Notes under the pieces: model-generated
The model's database searches: none
What the model saw: only the letters and a program-made list of their open reading frames with translations
Told to the model about the DNA's origin: nothing
Part shown: piece by piece, positions 8,689 to 17,134 of the stretch
How positions within the stretch are numbered: the first letter of the stretch is position 1
How the letters are laid out: each line of letters opens with the position of its first letter
Translations under genes and position numbers: made by a program
From: Chelativorans sp. YIM 93263
Lineage (GTDB): Bacteria; Pseudomonadota; Alphaproteobacteria; Rhizobiales; Rhizobiaceae
Reading direction: 5' to 3'
DNA length: 64,000 bases
Assembly (NCBI RefSeq): GCF_028767125.1
Contig: NZ_JAKCWP010000002.1
Location: 540,696-604,695, forward strand

Positions 8689-9707
8689 TGGCGACGACCG
8701 CGCTGGCGCTAGCCGATATCCTGGACGCTCGCCGAAGGATGGAAGGTGTAGCCACCCTTGACACACCGCTCGTCCCCTCCCCCTTTCTGAGCGAGGTCGC
8801 CGGCAGGGATGTTTTCCTGAAGCTGGAGATTGCCCAGGCCACCGGCGCCTTCAAGCTGCGTGGCGCGGCAAATGCAGTTGCGCTGCTGCCGCCGGAGACG
8901 GAGGGAGTAACCTGCTGCTCCACCGGCAATCACGGACGCGGAGTGGCGTATGCCGCGGCAAAGCGAGGCCTACGTGCCGTCATCTGCATGTCCACGCTGG
9001 TACCGAAGGCAAAGGTGGAGGGCATCCGCGCGCTCGGCGCGGAAGTGTGCATCGCCGGCAAGAGCCAGGACGAGGCGCAGGCGGAAAGCGAGAGGCTGGT
9101 GCGGGAGGAAGGCCTGACGGAGATCGCGCCTTTCGATGCCCTGCCCGTTATCGCCGGCCAGGGAACTATCGGACTGGAACTGATGGAGCAGAGGCCGGAT
9201 TTGGAAACAGTCCTCATTCCGCTGTCGGGCGGTGGACTGGCCGGCGGCGTCGCGTTTGCGCTGAAACGCATCAAACCATCTATCCGCGTCATCGGCATCA
9301 CCATGGATCGGGGGGCCGCCATGCATGCCGCGCTGCAGGCCGGCCGGCCGGCGGAAGTGACCGAGGTGGAAAGTCTGGCCGACTCTCTGGGAGGCGGCAT
9401 CGGCGTTGACAACCGCTATTCCTTCTCGTTGTGTCGCGACTGCCTGGACGACGTGGTACTCGTGACCGAGGAGGAGATCTACCGCGCCATGCAGGCCCAT
9501 TATTACGAGGACCGCATCGTCTGCGAGGGCGCGAGCGCTGTCGGTGCCGCGGCCCTGATGGCCGGAAAGCTGGGGGTGGTCAAAGGTCCGCTTGCCACCA
9601 TCATCACCGGACGCAATGTGGATATGGCCGTCTACACCGACATCGTGAACGGGCGTGACGTTCAACTTGGAGATTACCTGCTCAAAGGCGCCGCCTATGT
9701 CGCATGA
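8688..9707 (+). CDS. eutB: Hydroxyectoine utilization dehydratase EutB (PLP enzyme)
   Basis: A 339-residue fold-type II PLP enzyme of the threonine dehydratase/serine racemase family. The Schiff-base lysine is Lys56 in GAFKLRGAAN, and the phosphate-binding loop is the LSGGGLAGG segment. In ectoine clusters this family member is EutB, thought to act with EutC (and EutA where present) on the hydroxylated intermediate so that hydroxyectoine enters the ectoine route; the exact reaction is inferred, not shown by sequence. Its ATG overlaps the ehuA stop and it overlaps eutC by 11 nt. A generic threonine/serine dehydratase would be the fallback annotation without this context. Confidence 0.88.
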   Translation: MATTALALADILDARRRMEGVATLDTPLVPSPFLSEVAGRDVFLKLEIAQATGAFKLRGAANAVALLPPETEGVTCCSTGNHGRGVAYAAAKRGLRAVICMSTLVPKAKVEGIRALGAEVCIAGKSQDEAQAESERLVREEGLTEIAPFDALPVIAGQGTIGLELMEQRPDLETVLIPLSGGGLAGGVAFALKRIKPSIRVIGITMDRGAAMHAALQAGRPAEVTEVESLADSLGGGIGVDNRYSFSLCRDCLDDVVLVTEEEIYRAMQAHYYEDRIVCEGASAVGAAALMAGKLGVVKGPLATIITGRNVDMAVYTDIVNGRDVQLGDYLLKGAAYVA

Positions 9708-10686
9708 TATTCTTATCCTGACCGAAACCGAATTGCGCAAGGCCGTTCATCTCGACACTCAGGTGGTTGAAACGGTCGAGCAGGCATTTGCCGCGCTCGG
9801 CACCGGGAAGGTCATCATGCCGCCTATTCTTTCGATGGCCATTGCCGAAGCGAATGGCGAGGTGGACGTGAAGACGGCCTATATTCCCGGTTTCGAAGGC
9901 TTTGCGATAAAGGTCAGCCCGGGGTTTTTCGACAATCCGAAGATCGGACTGCCGAGCCTCAATGGCCTGATGATCCTCTTCTCGGCAAAAACCGGGCTGG
10001 TCCAGGCCGTGCTGCTCGACAACGGATACCTTACGGACGTGCGCACGGCCGCTGCGGGCGCCGTCGCCGCCAAACATCTGGCGCCCCAGAAGGTGGAGAC
10101 GGCCGGCGTTATGGGAACCGGCGTGCAGGCGCGCCTTCAGATTGAGGCTGCCCATCTGGTACGCCCGTTCGAGCGGGTCCTCGTCTGGGGCCGTAATCCG
10201 GAAAAAGCACAGGCTTGCGCCAATGATATTGCTGTGAAGCTCGGCATCGAAGCGAGCGCAGAGAGCGATCCGGCCCGGCTTGTGGCGGAAAGCCAGCTCG
10301 TTGTTACCACGACACCCGCGGAAGAGCCGATCTTCAAGGCAGAATGGCTACATCCCGGCCTGCATGTGACGGCCATGGGCTCCGACCAGGAGGGAAAGAA
10401 CGAGATCGAGCCGCGAGCACTGGTCGATGCCGATCTCTATGTGGCTGACCGTGTGAGCCAGTGCGAAAAGCTTGGGGAGTTGCGCTCTGCCGTTCACGCG
10501 GGGGTATGGACCGGGGCAAAGCCGACCGAGCTTGGCGAGATTGTCCAGGGCAAGCAAGGCCGCGTCGACGCCGATCAGGTCACCCTATGCGACTTGACGG
10601 GCACCGGCGCCCAGGATACGGCAATCGCCACCTTCGCGCTTTCTACGGCTAGGGAAGCGGGCGCCGGCTCGATCACGAAAAGTTGA
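9697..10686 (+). CDS. eutC: Ectoine utilization protein EutC (ornithine cyclodeaminase family)
   Basis: A 329-residue protein of the ornithine cyclodeaminase/mu-crystallin family with a Rossmann NAD(H)-binding segment (VMGTGVQARLQIEAA, then VWGRNPEKAQACA). Next to eutB it is the EutC component of hydroxyectoine catabolism, probably an imine reductase or lyase step; the reaction is not settled by sequence. ATG 9697 is taken because the protein then begins at the family position; earlier in-frame codons lie deep in eutB. The 11-nt overlap with eutB implies coupled translation. It appears to end the ehuBCDA-eutBC unit: 200 nt separate it from the regulator gene. Confidence 0.88.
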   Translation: MSHDILILTETELRKAVHLDTQVVETVEQAFAALGTGKVIMPPILSMAIAEANGEVDVKTAYIPGFEGFAIKVSPGFFDNPKIGLPSLNGLMILFSAKTGLVQAVLLDNGYLTDVRTAAAGAVAAKHLAPQKVETAGVMGTGVQARLQIEAAHLVRPFERVLVWGRNPEKAQACANDIAVKLGIEASAESDPARLVAESQLVVTTTPAEEPIFKAEWLHPGLHVTAMGSDQEGKNEIEPRALVDADLYVADRVSQCEKLGELRSAVHAGVWTGAKPTELGEIVQGKQGRVDADQVTLCDLTGTGAQDTAIATFALSTAREAGAGSITKS

Positions 10687-10752
10687 TATTGGCAGCGCTG
10701 CCGCGCCCCCTTCAGCACGGAATTCCCCACAACGGAGGTGGTTGGCGGACGC

Positions 10753-10779
10753 AAAAAGCACGGCATATTCCTGCCGTGC
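10753..10779 (-). terminator. Intrinsic-terminator-like hairpin oriented to the minus strand
   Basis: A perfect 8-bp stem (GCACGGCA and TGCCGTGC, 6-nt loop) at 10758-10779 is followed on the minus strand by five T residues (AAAAA on plus at 10753-10757). No minus-strand gene reads into it: both flanking genes, eutC and the AsnC-type regulator, are on plus. It could end an antisense or small RNA starting inside the regulator gene, or the inverted repeat could be a regulator operator. Confidence 0.55.
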
Positions 10780-10886
10780 CAGCGGACGATTCCCTTGGCG
10801 AAGGGACAATTCTTCACGTTCTGGGAAAAGGTCCAATAAACCAACCTGGGGCAGGATATCCACCGCAGGGAAATACAGGAATGTGA

Positions 10887-11387
10887 ATGCTCAAGCTCGA
10901 CGATCGCGACCTGAAAATTCTTTCCATTCTTCAGAAGGAAGGCCGCATATCCAAAACCGCACTCGCCGAGCGGGTAAACCTTACGCCGGCTCCCTGCTGG
11001 GAACGTCTCAAGAGGCTGGAAGAGGCTGGTATCATCAGGGGTTATCACGCCGACATCGCGCTGAACAGGATCGTGCCGCACGTCGTTATCTTCATGGCGG
11101 CGGAGCTGGAAGGGCACCGGGCGGAAAACTTCCAGCTCTTCGAACGCTCGGTGCAGAAGATTGACGAGATCGTCGGCTGCTGGGCCGTGGGCGGCGGCTT
11201 CGATTACATTCTCCAGGTCGTCGCACGCGATATAGACGCCTACCAGCGCCTGGTGGATCAGCTCCTGGAAACCCGGCTCGGACTCGTGCGCTATTTCACC
11301 TACATCGTGACCAAGCCGGTGAAGAAGCCCTCCGGAGTTCCGCTTGAGCCGTTTTTATGGACGACCGACGAAGCGCAGAAAGAATAA
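10887..11387 (+). CDS. doeX: Lrp/AsnC-family regulator of ectoine catabolism (DoeX-like)
   Basis: A 166-residue Lrp/AsnC regulator: an N-terminal winged helix-turn-helix (LDDRDLKILSILQKEGR through TPAPCWERLKRLEEAG) and a C-terminal RAM effector domain (about residues 70-155) that assembles octamers and binds amino-acid-like ligands. Its place inside an ectoine island matches DoeX/AsnC of other ectoine degraders, which respond to diaminobutyrate derivatives. The start at ATG 10887 has only a weak AGGAA site. An inverted repeat about 110 nt upstream may be its operator. No EnuR (MocR-type) partner is seen in the window, so this may be the only local regulator. Confidence 0.87.
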   Translation: MLKLDDRDLKILSILQKEGRISKTALAERVNLTPAPCWERLKRLEEAGIIRGYHADIALNRIVPHVVIFMAAELEGHRAENFQLFERSVQKIDEIVGCWAVGGGFDYILQVVARDIDAYQRLVDQLLETRLGLVRYFTYIVTKPVKKPSGVPLEPFLWTTDEAQKE

Positions 11388-11503
11388 GCGGCAAAGGCCG
11401 CGATCTAAGAAAAAACGCAGGCTGCACGCTGGGGATTTCCAGCGAATTTTTTTCTTCGGAAGCCTTATTTTATGGGCAGAATTCTCAGCCATGGAGTGAG
11501 CTG

Positions 11504-12988
11504 ATGTCTGCCCTTGCAGCCCTAGAAAAAACAGCCCTTTCCGACCTTCAGGATCCGCGGCTCTTTCGCGAATACGCCTATGTCGACGGGCGTTGGGTCG
11601 CCGCGACCTTCGACGCAAGTCTCGACGTGATCAATCCAGCCGACGGCGCGCGCATCGGCAGCGTGCCCGCGCTTGGCGCAGCGGAGATGGACGAGGCCAT
11701 CGACGCCGCACACAAGGCGTTTGCCGACTGGTCCAGGCTTCTGCCCCAGGAACGCGCCGCCTTTTTACGCCGCTGGTACGAGCTGATCGTTGATGCGAAG
11801 GAGGATCTTGCCCATCTCATGGTCCTCGAACAAGGCAAGCCTCTTTCCGAAGCCCGTGGCGAGATCGACTATGCGGCGTCCTTCATCGATTTCTATGCCG
11901 AGGAAGCCAAGCGCATGAACGTGGAAAGCGTGACCTCGCACCTGCCGGATGCGGAGATGCGCATTTCACGCGAGCCCATCGGCGTGGCGGGGCTGGTTAC
12001 GCCCTGGAACTTTCCTTCCGCCATGCTGACCCGCAAGGCGGCCGCCGCGCTTGCCGCCGGCTGCACCGTGGTTGCACACCCTTCCTCCGAAACGCCGTTC
12101 TCGGCGCTGGCCCTGGCCGAACTCGCCGAACGCGCGGGCATTCCCGCCGGCGGGTTCAACGTGCTGACCGGCAAGGCATCCGAGGTCGTCGGGGCCATGA
12201 CCGCATCGGCCAAGGTTCGCGCTCTCTCATTCACCGGCTCGACCGAGATCGGCCGCCTGCTTTATGGTCAGTCCGCCCCCACCGTCAAAAAGTTGGTGAT
12301 GGAGCTCGGCGGGCATGCCCCATTCATCGCCTTCGCCGACTGCGACCTGGACCGCGCGGTGGAGAGCGCCATGATCGCAAAATTTGCGACCTCCGGCCAG
12401 GACTGCCTGGCAGCGAACCGCTTTTATATCGAGCGGGCGATCTATGACGACTTTGTGGAGGCGTTCGCCAACAAAGTGCGTGAGCTCACCGTCGGTCCCG
12501 GGCTTTCCGATCCCGATATCGGCCCGCTGATCCATGGCCGGGCGGTTGGTAAGCAGGAAGAACATGTGACCGACGCACTGGAGAAAGGCGCACGTCTGGT
12601 CGTCGGCGGGAAACGCGCCGAAGCAGGCGAGAATTTCTTCCAGCCCACGGTCCTGGCAGATGTTCCGGAAGATGCGCAGATCTTCCGCGAGGAGACCTTC
12701 GGCCCGGTGGCCGGCTTCACACCGTTCGATGACGAGGACGATGTGCTCGCCCGCGCGAACGACACCGAAACCGGTCTCGTGGCCTATGTCCACACGCAAA
12801 GCCCCACACGTATCGCCCGCTTCTCCAGGGAGCTGGAATTCGGCATGGTGGCTGTCAACCGCACCAAGATCACCGGCGCGCCCATACCCTTCGGCGGAAT
12901 CAAGCAGGCCGGACTTGGGCGCGAAGGCTCCCGCCTCGGAATGGAAGAGTTCACCAACGTCAAGTATGTCTGCGCCGACACGCGCTAG
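11504..12988 (+). CDS. doeC: Succinate/aspartate-semialdehyde dehydrogenase-like (DoeC)
   Basis: A 494-residue single-domain NAD(P)-dependent aldehyde dehydrogenase of the GabD (succinate-semialdehyde) type. The base Glu267 lies in ELGGHAP and the nucleophile Cys301 in SGQDCLAAN. In ectoine degraders this position is held by DoeC, which oxidises aspartate semialdehyde, the product of diaminobutyrate transamination, to aspartate. ATG 11504 is chosen because GGAGTGAG lies 3 nt upstream; the frame is open earlier but overlaps the regulator gene. It begins a downstream block with the second M24 gene (17-nt gap) and the aminotransferase. Specificity for aspartate over succinate semialdehyde is inferred from context. 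Confidence 0.85.
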   Translation: MSALAALEKTALSDLQDPRLFREYAYVDGRWVAATFDASLDVINPADGARIGSVPALGAAEMDEAIDAAHKAFADWSRLLPQERAAFLRRWYELIVDAKEDLAHLMVLEQGKPLSEARGEIDYAASFIDFYAEEAKRMNVESVTSHLPDAEMRISREPIGVAGLVTPWNFPSAMLTRKAAAALAAGCTVVAHPSSETPFSALALAELAERAGIPAGGFNVLTGKASEVVGAMTASAKVRALSFTGSTEIGRLLYGQSAPTVKKLVMELGGHAPFIAFADCDLDRAVESAMIAKFATSGQDCLAANRFYIERAIYDDFVEAFANKVRELTVGPGLSDPDIGPLIHGRAVGKQEEHVTDALEKGARLVVGGKRAEAGENFFQPTVLADVPEDAQIFREETFGPVAGFTPFDDEDDVLARANDTETGLVAYVHTQSPTRIARFSRELEFGMVAVNRTKITGAPIPFGGIKQAGLGREGSRLGMEEFTNVKYVCADTR

Positions 12989-13005
12989 GCCGGAGACGAG
13001 CGGAA

Positions 13006-14220
13006 ATGTTCGCGAACCCGTTCACCGATGAGGAACTCGGCCGAAGGCTTGAGGCGGTGCGCCGCGCAATGGAAGAGCGCGGGCTGGACATGCTGCTGTT
13101 GTCCACGCCGGAGAACATCTTCTATCTGACCGGGCTCGACCACTGGGGCTATTTTGCGCCGCATCTGCTCGTCGTCCCCATGGAGGGCGAGATGGTGCTC
13201 ATCACCCGTTCGATGGAGCGCGTCTCCATTGAGCGGCAAGTGCGCAATGCCCTTTTCGAAGGCCATACAGACAACGAAACGGCCGCGGACCTGGCGGTGC
13301 GGCTTCTGAAGGACACGCGCAAAGCAAAAGACCGTTCTCGCGCTGCCCTGGAACAGGTGGTTGCCGAGATCGAGGAGCAAAGCGACGGCTCTATGCGCAT
13401 CGGCGTGGAAACCTGGTCTTCCGGCCACCCATATGGTTTCGGCTACGCTCTGCGCGCAAGCCTGTCCGACGTTCACTGGGTCGATATCACCGGGCTCGTG
13501 GACAAGCTGAGGCTCGTCAAATCACCCGCCGAACAGAGACTGATGCGAAAGGCGGCCGGTGTTTCGGATATTGCCGCGAAAGCCGCGATTGACGCGATCG
13601 AGGATGGCGCCAGCGAGCGAGCCGTTGTAGCCGAGTGCCATGCGGCCATGATCCGCGCCGGTGGCGACACGCCCGGTTTCGGCCCGTTCATTCGGCCCGG
13701 CGCAAGGCTTGGCGAGGAGCACGCGACCTGGGGCAACGGTACCTACCGTGCGGGTGAACCGGTCTTCATCGAATTGTCTGGTTGCGTGGGCCGCTATCAC
13801 TCACCGCTTGGCCGCCTGGTTCATGTCGGCTCGATCCGGGACGAGGACGCCCGCATGGCTGAGGTGGCAAGCGACGCCTTTAACGCAGTGCTGGCGGCGC
13901 TGCGCCCCGGTGTTTTTGCCCGAGATGTTTATGCCGCCTGGCAAGCCGTCGTTGACCGGGCCGGCCTTGAACACCACCGCCGCCACCATTGCGGCTATTG
14001 TGTCGGCATCGGCTTTCCGCCTTCCTGGACCGGTGGAAACCGGGTGACGGGGCTGCGGCATGATTCCGATCTCGAAATCAACGAAGGCATGTCCTTCCAC
14101 ATTCTTTCCTGGCTCATGGGCACGGGGATGGGAGACTTTTTTGTCTCGAATATCGTCCTGCTGGGGCCAAACGGGGTAGAGGTGCTGACGAAGACACCTC
14201 TCGGACCAACAATAAAATAG
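13006..14220 (+). CDS. Second EutD/DoeA-like M24-fold protein
   Basis: A 404-residue creatinase/M24-fold protein, paralogous to the ectoine hydrolase at 4120-5310. It shares the two-domain plan: an N-terminal domain with NIFYLTGLDHWGYFAPH and a C-terminal pita-bread domain. As in that protein, the canonical M24 metal ligands are not evident. The equivalent of the FFEIAGC loop is FIELSGC with Glu256, followed by RYHSPLGR, and the GFPPSW segment is kept. It may hydrolyse hydroxyectoine or another N-acyl or cyclic amidine, or act as a second hydrolase subunit; the sequence does not decide. It lies between the doeC-like and doeD-like genes with short gaps, so a role in the same pathway is likely. 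Confidence 0.8.
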   Translation: MFANPFTDEELGRRLEAVRRAMEERGLDMLLLSTPENIFYLTGLDHWGYFAPHLLVVPMEGEMVLITRSMERVSIERQVRNALFEGHTDNETAADLAVRLLKDTRKAKDRSRAALEQVVAEIEEQSDGSMRIGVETWSSGHPYGFGYALRASLSDVHWVDITGLVDKLRLVKSPAEQRLMRKAAGVSDIAAKAAIDAIEDGASERAVVAECHAAMIRAGGDTPGFGPFIRPGARLGEEHATWGNGTYRAGEPVFIELSGCVGRYHSPLGRLVHVGSIRDEDARMAEVASDAFNAVLAALRPGVFARDVYAAWQAVVDRAGLEHHRRHHCGYCVGIGFPPSWTGGNRVTGLRHDSDLEINEGMSFHILSWLMGTGMGDFFVSNIVLLGPNGVEVLTKTPLGPTIK

Positions 14221-14229
14221 GAGACCGCC

Positions 14230-15606
14230 ATGCTGCTGAAAAATGACCAACTCGATCAATGGGACCGGGAGACTTTCTTCCACCCCTCCACCCATCTCGC
14301 CCAGCATGCCCGCGGCGAAAGCCAGAACCGGATCGTAACCGGCGGTAAAGGCGTCTATATTGAGGATCGCGACGGCAAGCGCCTGCTCGATGCCTTTGCC
14401 GGGCTCTACTGCGTCAATGTCGGCTATGGCCGCACGGAAATCGCCGATGCCATCGCCGAGCAGGCAAAGGAACTTGCCTACTATCACGCCTATGTCGGCC
14501 ACGGCACCGAGGCGTCCATCACCCTGGCCAAGATGATCCTCGACCGGACGCCCGAATCGATGTCGAAGGTCTATTTCGGCCTCGGCGGCTCGGACGCGAA
14601 CGAGACCAACGTCAAGCTGATCTGGTACTACAACAACATTCTCGGCCGTCCCGAGAAGAAGAAGATCATCTCGCGCTGGCGCGGCTATCACGGTTCCGGC
14701 CTGATGACCGGCTCGCTCACCGGGCTTGAGCTGTTCCACAAGAAGTTCGACCTGCCGCTGGCGCAGGTTTTGCACACGGAAGCGCCGTACTATTATCGCC
14801 GCCCGGACCCCGGTATGAGCGAGGAAGCCTTCACGGCCCATCTCGTGGCTGAGCTTGAAGCACTGATCGAGCGTGAGGGCGCCGACACCATTGCGGCCTT
14901 TATCGGTGAGCCTGTACTGGGCACCGGCGGCATCGTGCCTCCCCCGGCCGGTTACTGGCAGGAAATCCAAAAGGTGCTGAAGAAGCACGACATCCTGTTG
15001 GTTGCAGACGAGGTCGTAACCGGTTTCGGCCGCCTCGGCTCCATGACCGGCTCCAAGCACTACGACATCGAGCCCGACCTCATCACCATCGCAAAGGGAC
15101 TCACCTCGGCATATGCACCGCTTTCCGGCTCCGTCGTCGGCAAGAAGATGTGGGACGTGCTGGAGCGCGGCACGGACGAGAACGGCCCTATCGGTCACGG
15201 TTGGACCTACTCCGCCCACCCCATCGGCGCGGCCGCCGGTATCGCCAATCTGAAGCTGGTCGACAGCCTCGGGCTGGTGGAGAACGCCGGCGAGACTGGT
15301 GCCTATTTCGTCCAGGCGATGAAGGATGCCCTCGGTGATCACGCCCATGTGGGCGAGGTGCGCGGTGAAGGCATGCTCTGCGCGGTTGAATTCACCGAGG
15401 ACAAGGAAAGCCGCCGCGCCTTTGATCCCTCGCAGAAGATCGGCCCGCAGATGGCCGCCGCTTTGTTGAGCGAGGGCGTCATCGGCCGCGCCATGCCGCA
15501 GGGCGACATTCTCGGCTTCGCTCCGCCGCTCTGCCTGTCGCGCGAAGAGGCGGACAAGGTCGTTGAAGCGACCGCCAAGGCTGTCAAGACGGTCTTCAAG
15601 GACTGA
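14230..15606 (+). CDS. doeD: Class III aminotransferase (DoeD-like, diaminobutyrate transaminase)
   Basis: A 458-residue fold-type I PLP aminotransferase (class III, omega type). The PLP lysine is Lys289 in ITIAKGLTSAY, with VADEVVTGFGR carrying the PLP-ring aspartate and SRWRGYHGSG upstream. In ectoine catabolism the DoeD member converts 2,4-diaminobutyrate to aspartate semialdehyde, feeding the dehydrogenase encoded two genes upstream. A GGAG site lies 6 nt before ATG 14230, 9 nt after the preceding stop. It appears to end the operon; a GC-rich hairpin follows 30 nt downstream. Other omega-transaminase substrates cannot be excluded by sequence alone. Confidence 0.86.
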   Translation: MLLKNDQLDQWDRETFFHPSTHLAQHARGESQNRIVTGGKGVYIEDRDGKRLLDAFAGLYCVNVGYGRTEIADAIAEQAKELAYYHAYVGHGTEASITLAKMILDRTPESMSKVYFGLGGSDANETNVKLIWYYNNILGRPEKKKIISRWRGYHGSGLMTGSLTGLELFHKKFDLPLAQVLHTEAPYYYRRPDPGMSEEAFTAHLVAELEALIEREGADTIAAFIGEPVLGTGGIVPPPAGYWQEIQKVLKKHDILLVADEVVTGFGRLGSMTGSKHYDIEPDLITIAKGLTSAYAPLSGSVVGKKMWDVLERGTDENGPIGHGWTYSAHPIGAAAGIANLKLVDSLGLVENAGETGAYFVQAMKDALGDHAHVGEVRGEGMLCAVEFTEDKESRRAFDPSQKIGPQMAAALLSEGVIGRAMPQGDILGFAPPLCLSREEADKVVEATAKAVKTVFKD

Positions 15607-15636
15607 ATAGACGTACACTCGTGCGGCGAGTAATTG

Positions 15637-15665
15637 CGGCCCCCTACCGCTACGGCGGGGGGCCG
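15637..15665 (+). terminator. Hairpin after the ectoine operon
   Basis: Arms CGGCCCCC (15637-15644) and GGGGGCCG (15658-15665) form a perfect 8-bp stem 30 nt after the aminotransferase stop. Only TT follows, so it is at best a weak intrinsic terminator or a 3'-end stabiliser. Confidence 0.45.
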
Positions 15666-15750
15666 TTACGCGCAGCCCTTGCCTCGTGCCGCCTGTTCGG
15701 TCATTGCTTCTCTTTCCAAATTCAAGAGATCATGCCGAAAGCAGAGCGCC

Positions 15751-16401
15751 ATGAGCGAAATTGTCCTGCATAACTACTTCCGCTCTTCGACGTCCTATCG
15801 GGTGCGGATCGCGCTCGCCATGAAGGGTGTCGACTACAAATACGTCGCGCATCATCTGCGCCATGGCGAACATCGCGGCGAGAACTACCTATCCGTCAAT
15901 CCGCAGGGCCTCGTGCCCGCTCTCGTCTGGAACGACGAGACGGTGGTGACGCAATCGCTGGCGATCATGGAGTTTCTAAACGAGATGGTGCCGGAGCCGC
16001 CGCTTCTGCCAGGCAATCCACACGGGCGGGCGCGTGTGCGCATGCTCTCGCAGATGATCGCGTGCGAAATTCACCCAGTGAACAATCTGCGCGTGCTGAA
16101 CAGCTTGCGCAGCCGTTTCGGTGCGGATGACGAAGCAGTGGCGGAATGGTTTCGCCACTGGGTCGATGAAACCTTTCGGCCCATGGAGCAGATGCTGACC
16201 TCAGCCCCCGAAACCGGAACCTTTTGCCACGGAGAGCAGCCGGGCATGGCTGATATCTGCCTGGTAGCGCAGGTCGCCAATAATGCCCGCTTCAATGTCG
16301 ATATGTCGCCTTACCCGACAATCCGACGCATTCATGAAGCCTGCATGGCGCTGCCCGCCTTCACCGAGGCCGCGCCCAAGAACCAACCGGATGCAGAGTA
16401 G
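15751..16401 (+). CDS. maiA: Zeta-class glutathione S-transferase, maleylacetoacetate isomerase-like
   Basis: Glutathione-dependent isomerase that turns maleylacetoacetate into fumarylacetoacetate in tyrosine/homogentisate breakdown. At 216 residues it matches MaiA (about 210). The zeta-class glutathione site near the N-terminus is RSSTSYRVRIAL (residues 11-22); the more common form is SSCSxRVR, so threonine replaces the cysteine. QSLAIMEFLNE binds the glutathione gamma-glutamyl part, and the C-terminal helical domain is present. ATG 15751 gives the family start. No other homogentisate genes are nearby, so the exact substrate is inferred. Confidence 0.8.
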   Translation: MSEIVLHNYFRSSTSYRVRIALAMKGVDYKYVAHHLRHGEHRGENYLSVNPQGLVPALVWNDETVVTQSLAIMEFLNEMVPEPPLLPGNPHGRARVRMLSQMIACEIHPVNNLRVLNSLRSRFGADDEAVAEWFRHWVDETFRPMEQMLTSAPETGTFCHGEQPGMADICLVAQVANNARFNVDMSPYPTIRRIHEACMALPAFTEAAPKNQPDAE

Positions 16402-16469
16402 ACTGGCGCCTCAGATGAGCACAGACGCCGGTCCAAACAGACCGTGGGCGCGAGGCTGCGAATTTCGTT

Positions 16470-16937
16470 CTAGTCGGGCATGAAAAGGACGAGGGTTTCG
16501 GCGATCATCGCCGGCTTGTCCTCACCTTCCACCTCCATTGTGGATTCGGTTTTGACCAGAAACTGCGCCTCGGAGCGCTCGTCGATGGACATTAAGCGCG
16601 AGCGCAAGCGAACGCGGGCTCCAGCCTTGACCGGCGTGATAAAGCGAACCCGGTCGAGACCGTAATTGATTATGGTTCCGATTTCCCGAGGCCACGCGCC
16701 GATCTCGTATGACAGAGAAGAGATCAGGGAGAGCGTGAGATAGCCATGCGCAATGGTTGCGCCGAGAGGGCTTTCACGGCGGGCTCTCTCCTGGTCCACA
16801 TGGATCCATTGATGATCGTTGGTGGTTTCGGCAAAGCGATCGATCATGGCCTGATCGATCGTTATCCAGCTCGAGACGCCCAGTTCCTCCCCGACTAGCG
16901 CTCGTAGTGTCTCGACGCTTTCCCGCTTGTCCGTCAT
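16470..16937 (-). CDS. MaoC-like (R)-specific enoyl hydratase / NodN family
   Basis: A 155-residue single hot-dog-fold protein of the MaoC dehydratase family. The hydratase motif is FAETTNDHQWIHVD (near residues 38-51), with the catalytic Asp and His, followed by the GATIAHGYLTLSL segment. Such proteins hydrate trans-2-enoyl-CoA to (R)-3-hydroxyacyl-CoA, or, in the rhizobial NodN branch, have no defined substrate. ATG 16937 is chosen for its GGAGG site 6 nt upstream; the frame continues farther upstream without a comparable site. It is convergent with the GST gene and divergent from rirA, and has no operon partner here. Confidence 0.82.
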   Translation of the reverse strand: MTDKRESVETLRALVGEELGVSSWITIDQAMIDRFAETTNDHQWIHVDQERARRESPLGATIAHGYLTLSLISSLSYEIGAWPREIGTIINYGLDRVRFITPVKAGARVRLRSRLMSIDERSEAQFLVKTESTMEVEGEDKPAMIAETLVLFMPD

Positions 16938-17111
16938 GCTAACCTCCACGTTTTCAACTAAGCCCTTAGAACCTGGAGACGTGGTGACGGAGGGGGTAAG
17001 CTGCGTCAAGTCACGTCTCCGCCCATGCAGAGCGGTTATTCCTGAGCAATAACATCACGTTTTTCATTTCATCTCTGGAAACGTTCTAAACTATACGCCA
17101 TATTGGGCCTA

Positions 17112-17123
17112 CGATCGCGATCG
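17112..17123. repeat. Perfect 12-bp palindrome just upstream of rirA
   Basis: CGATCGCGATCG lies 11 nt before the rirA ATG and directly before the AAAGGGA ribosome site. Its position would suit an operator or a translation-level element for rirA, but it lacks the A+T-rich look of the iron-responsive operator, and short CG-rich palindromes arise easily in this base composition. Confidence 0.3.
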
Positions 17124-17134
17124 AAAGGGATTCC

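Noticed and set aside
13801..15618. 605-residue open frame on minus antisense to the aminotransferase and second EutD-like gene
   Set aside because: No domain or ribosome site; the plus genes are certain.
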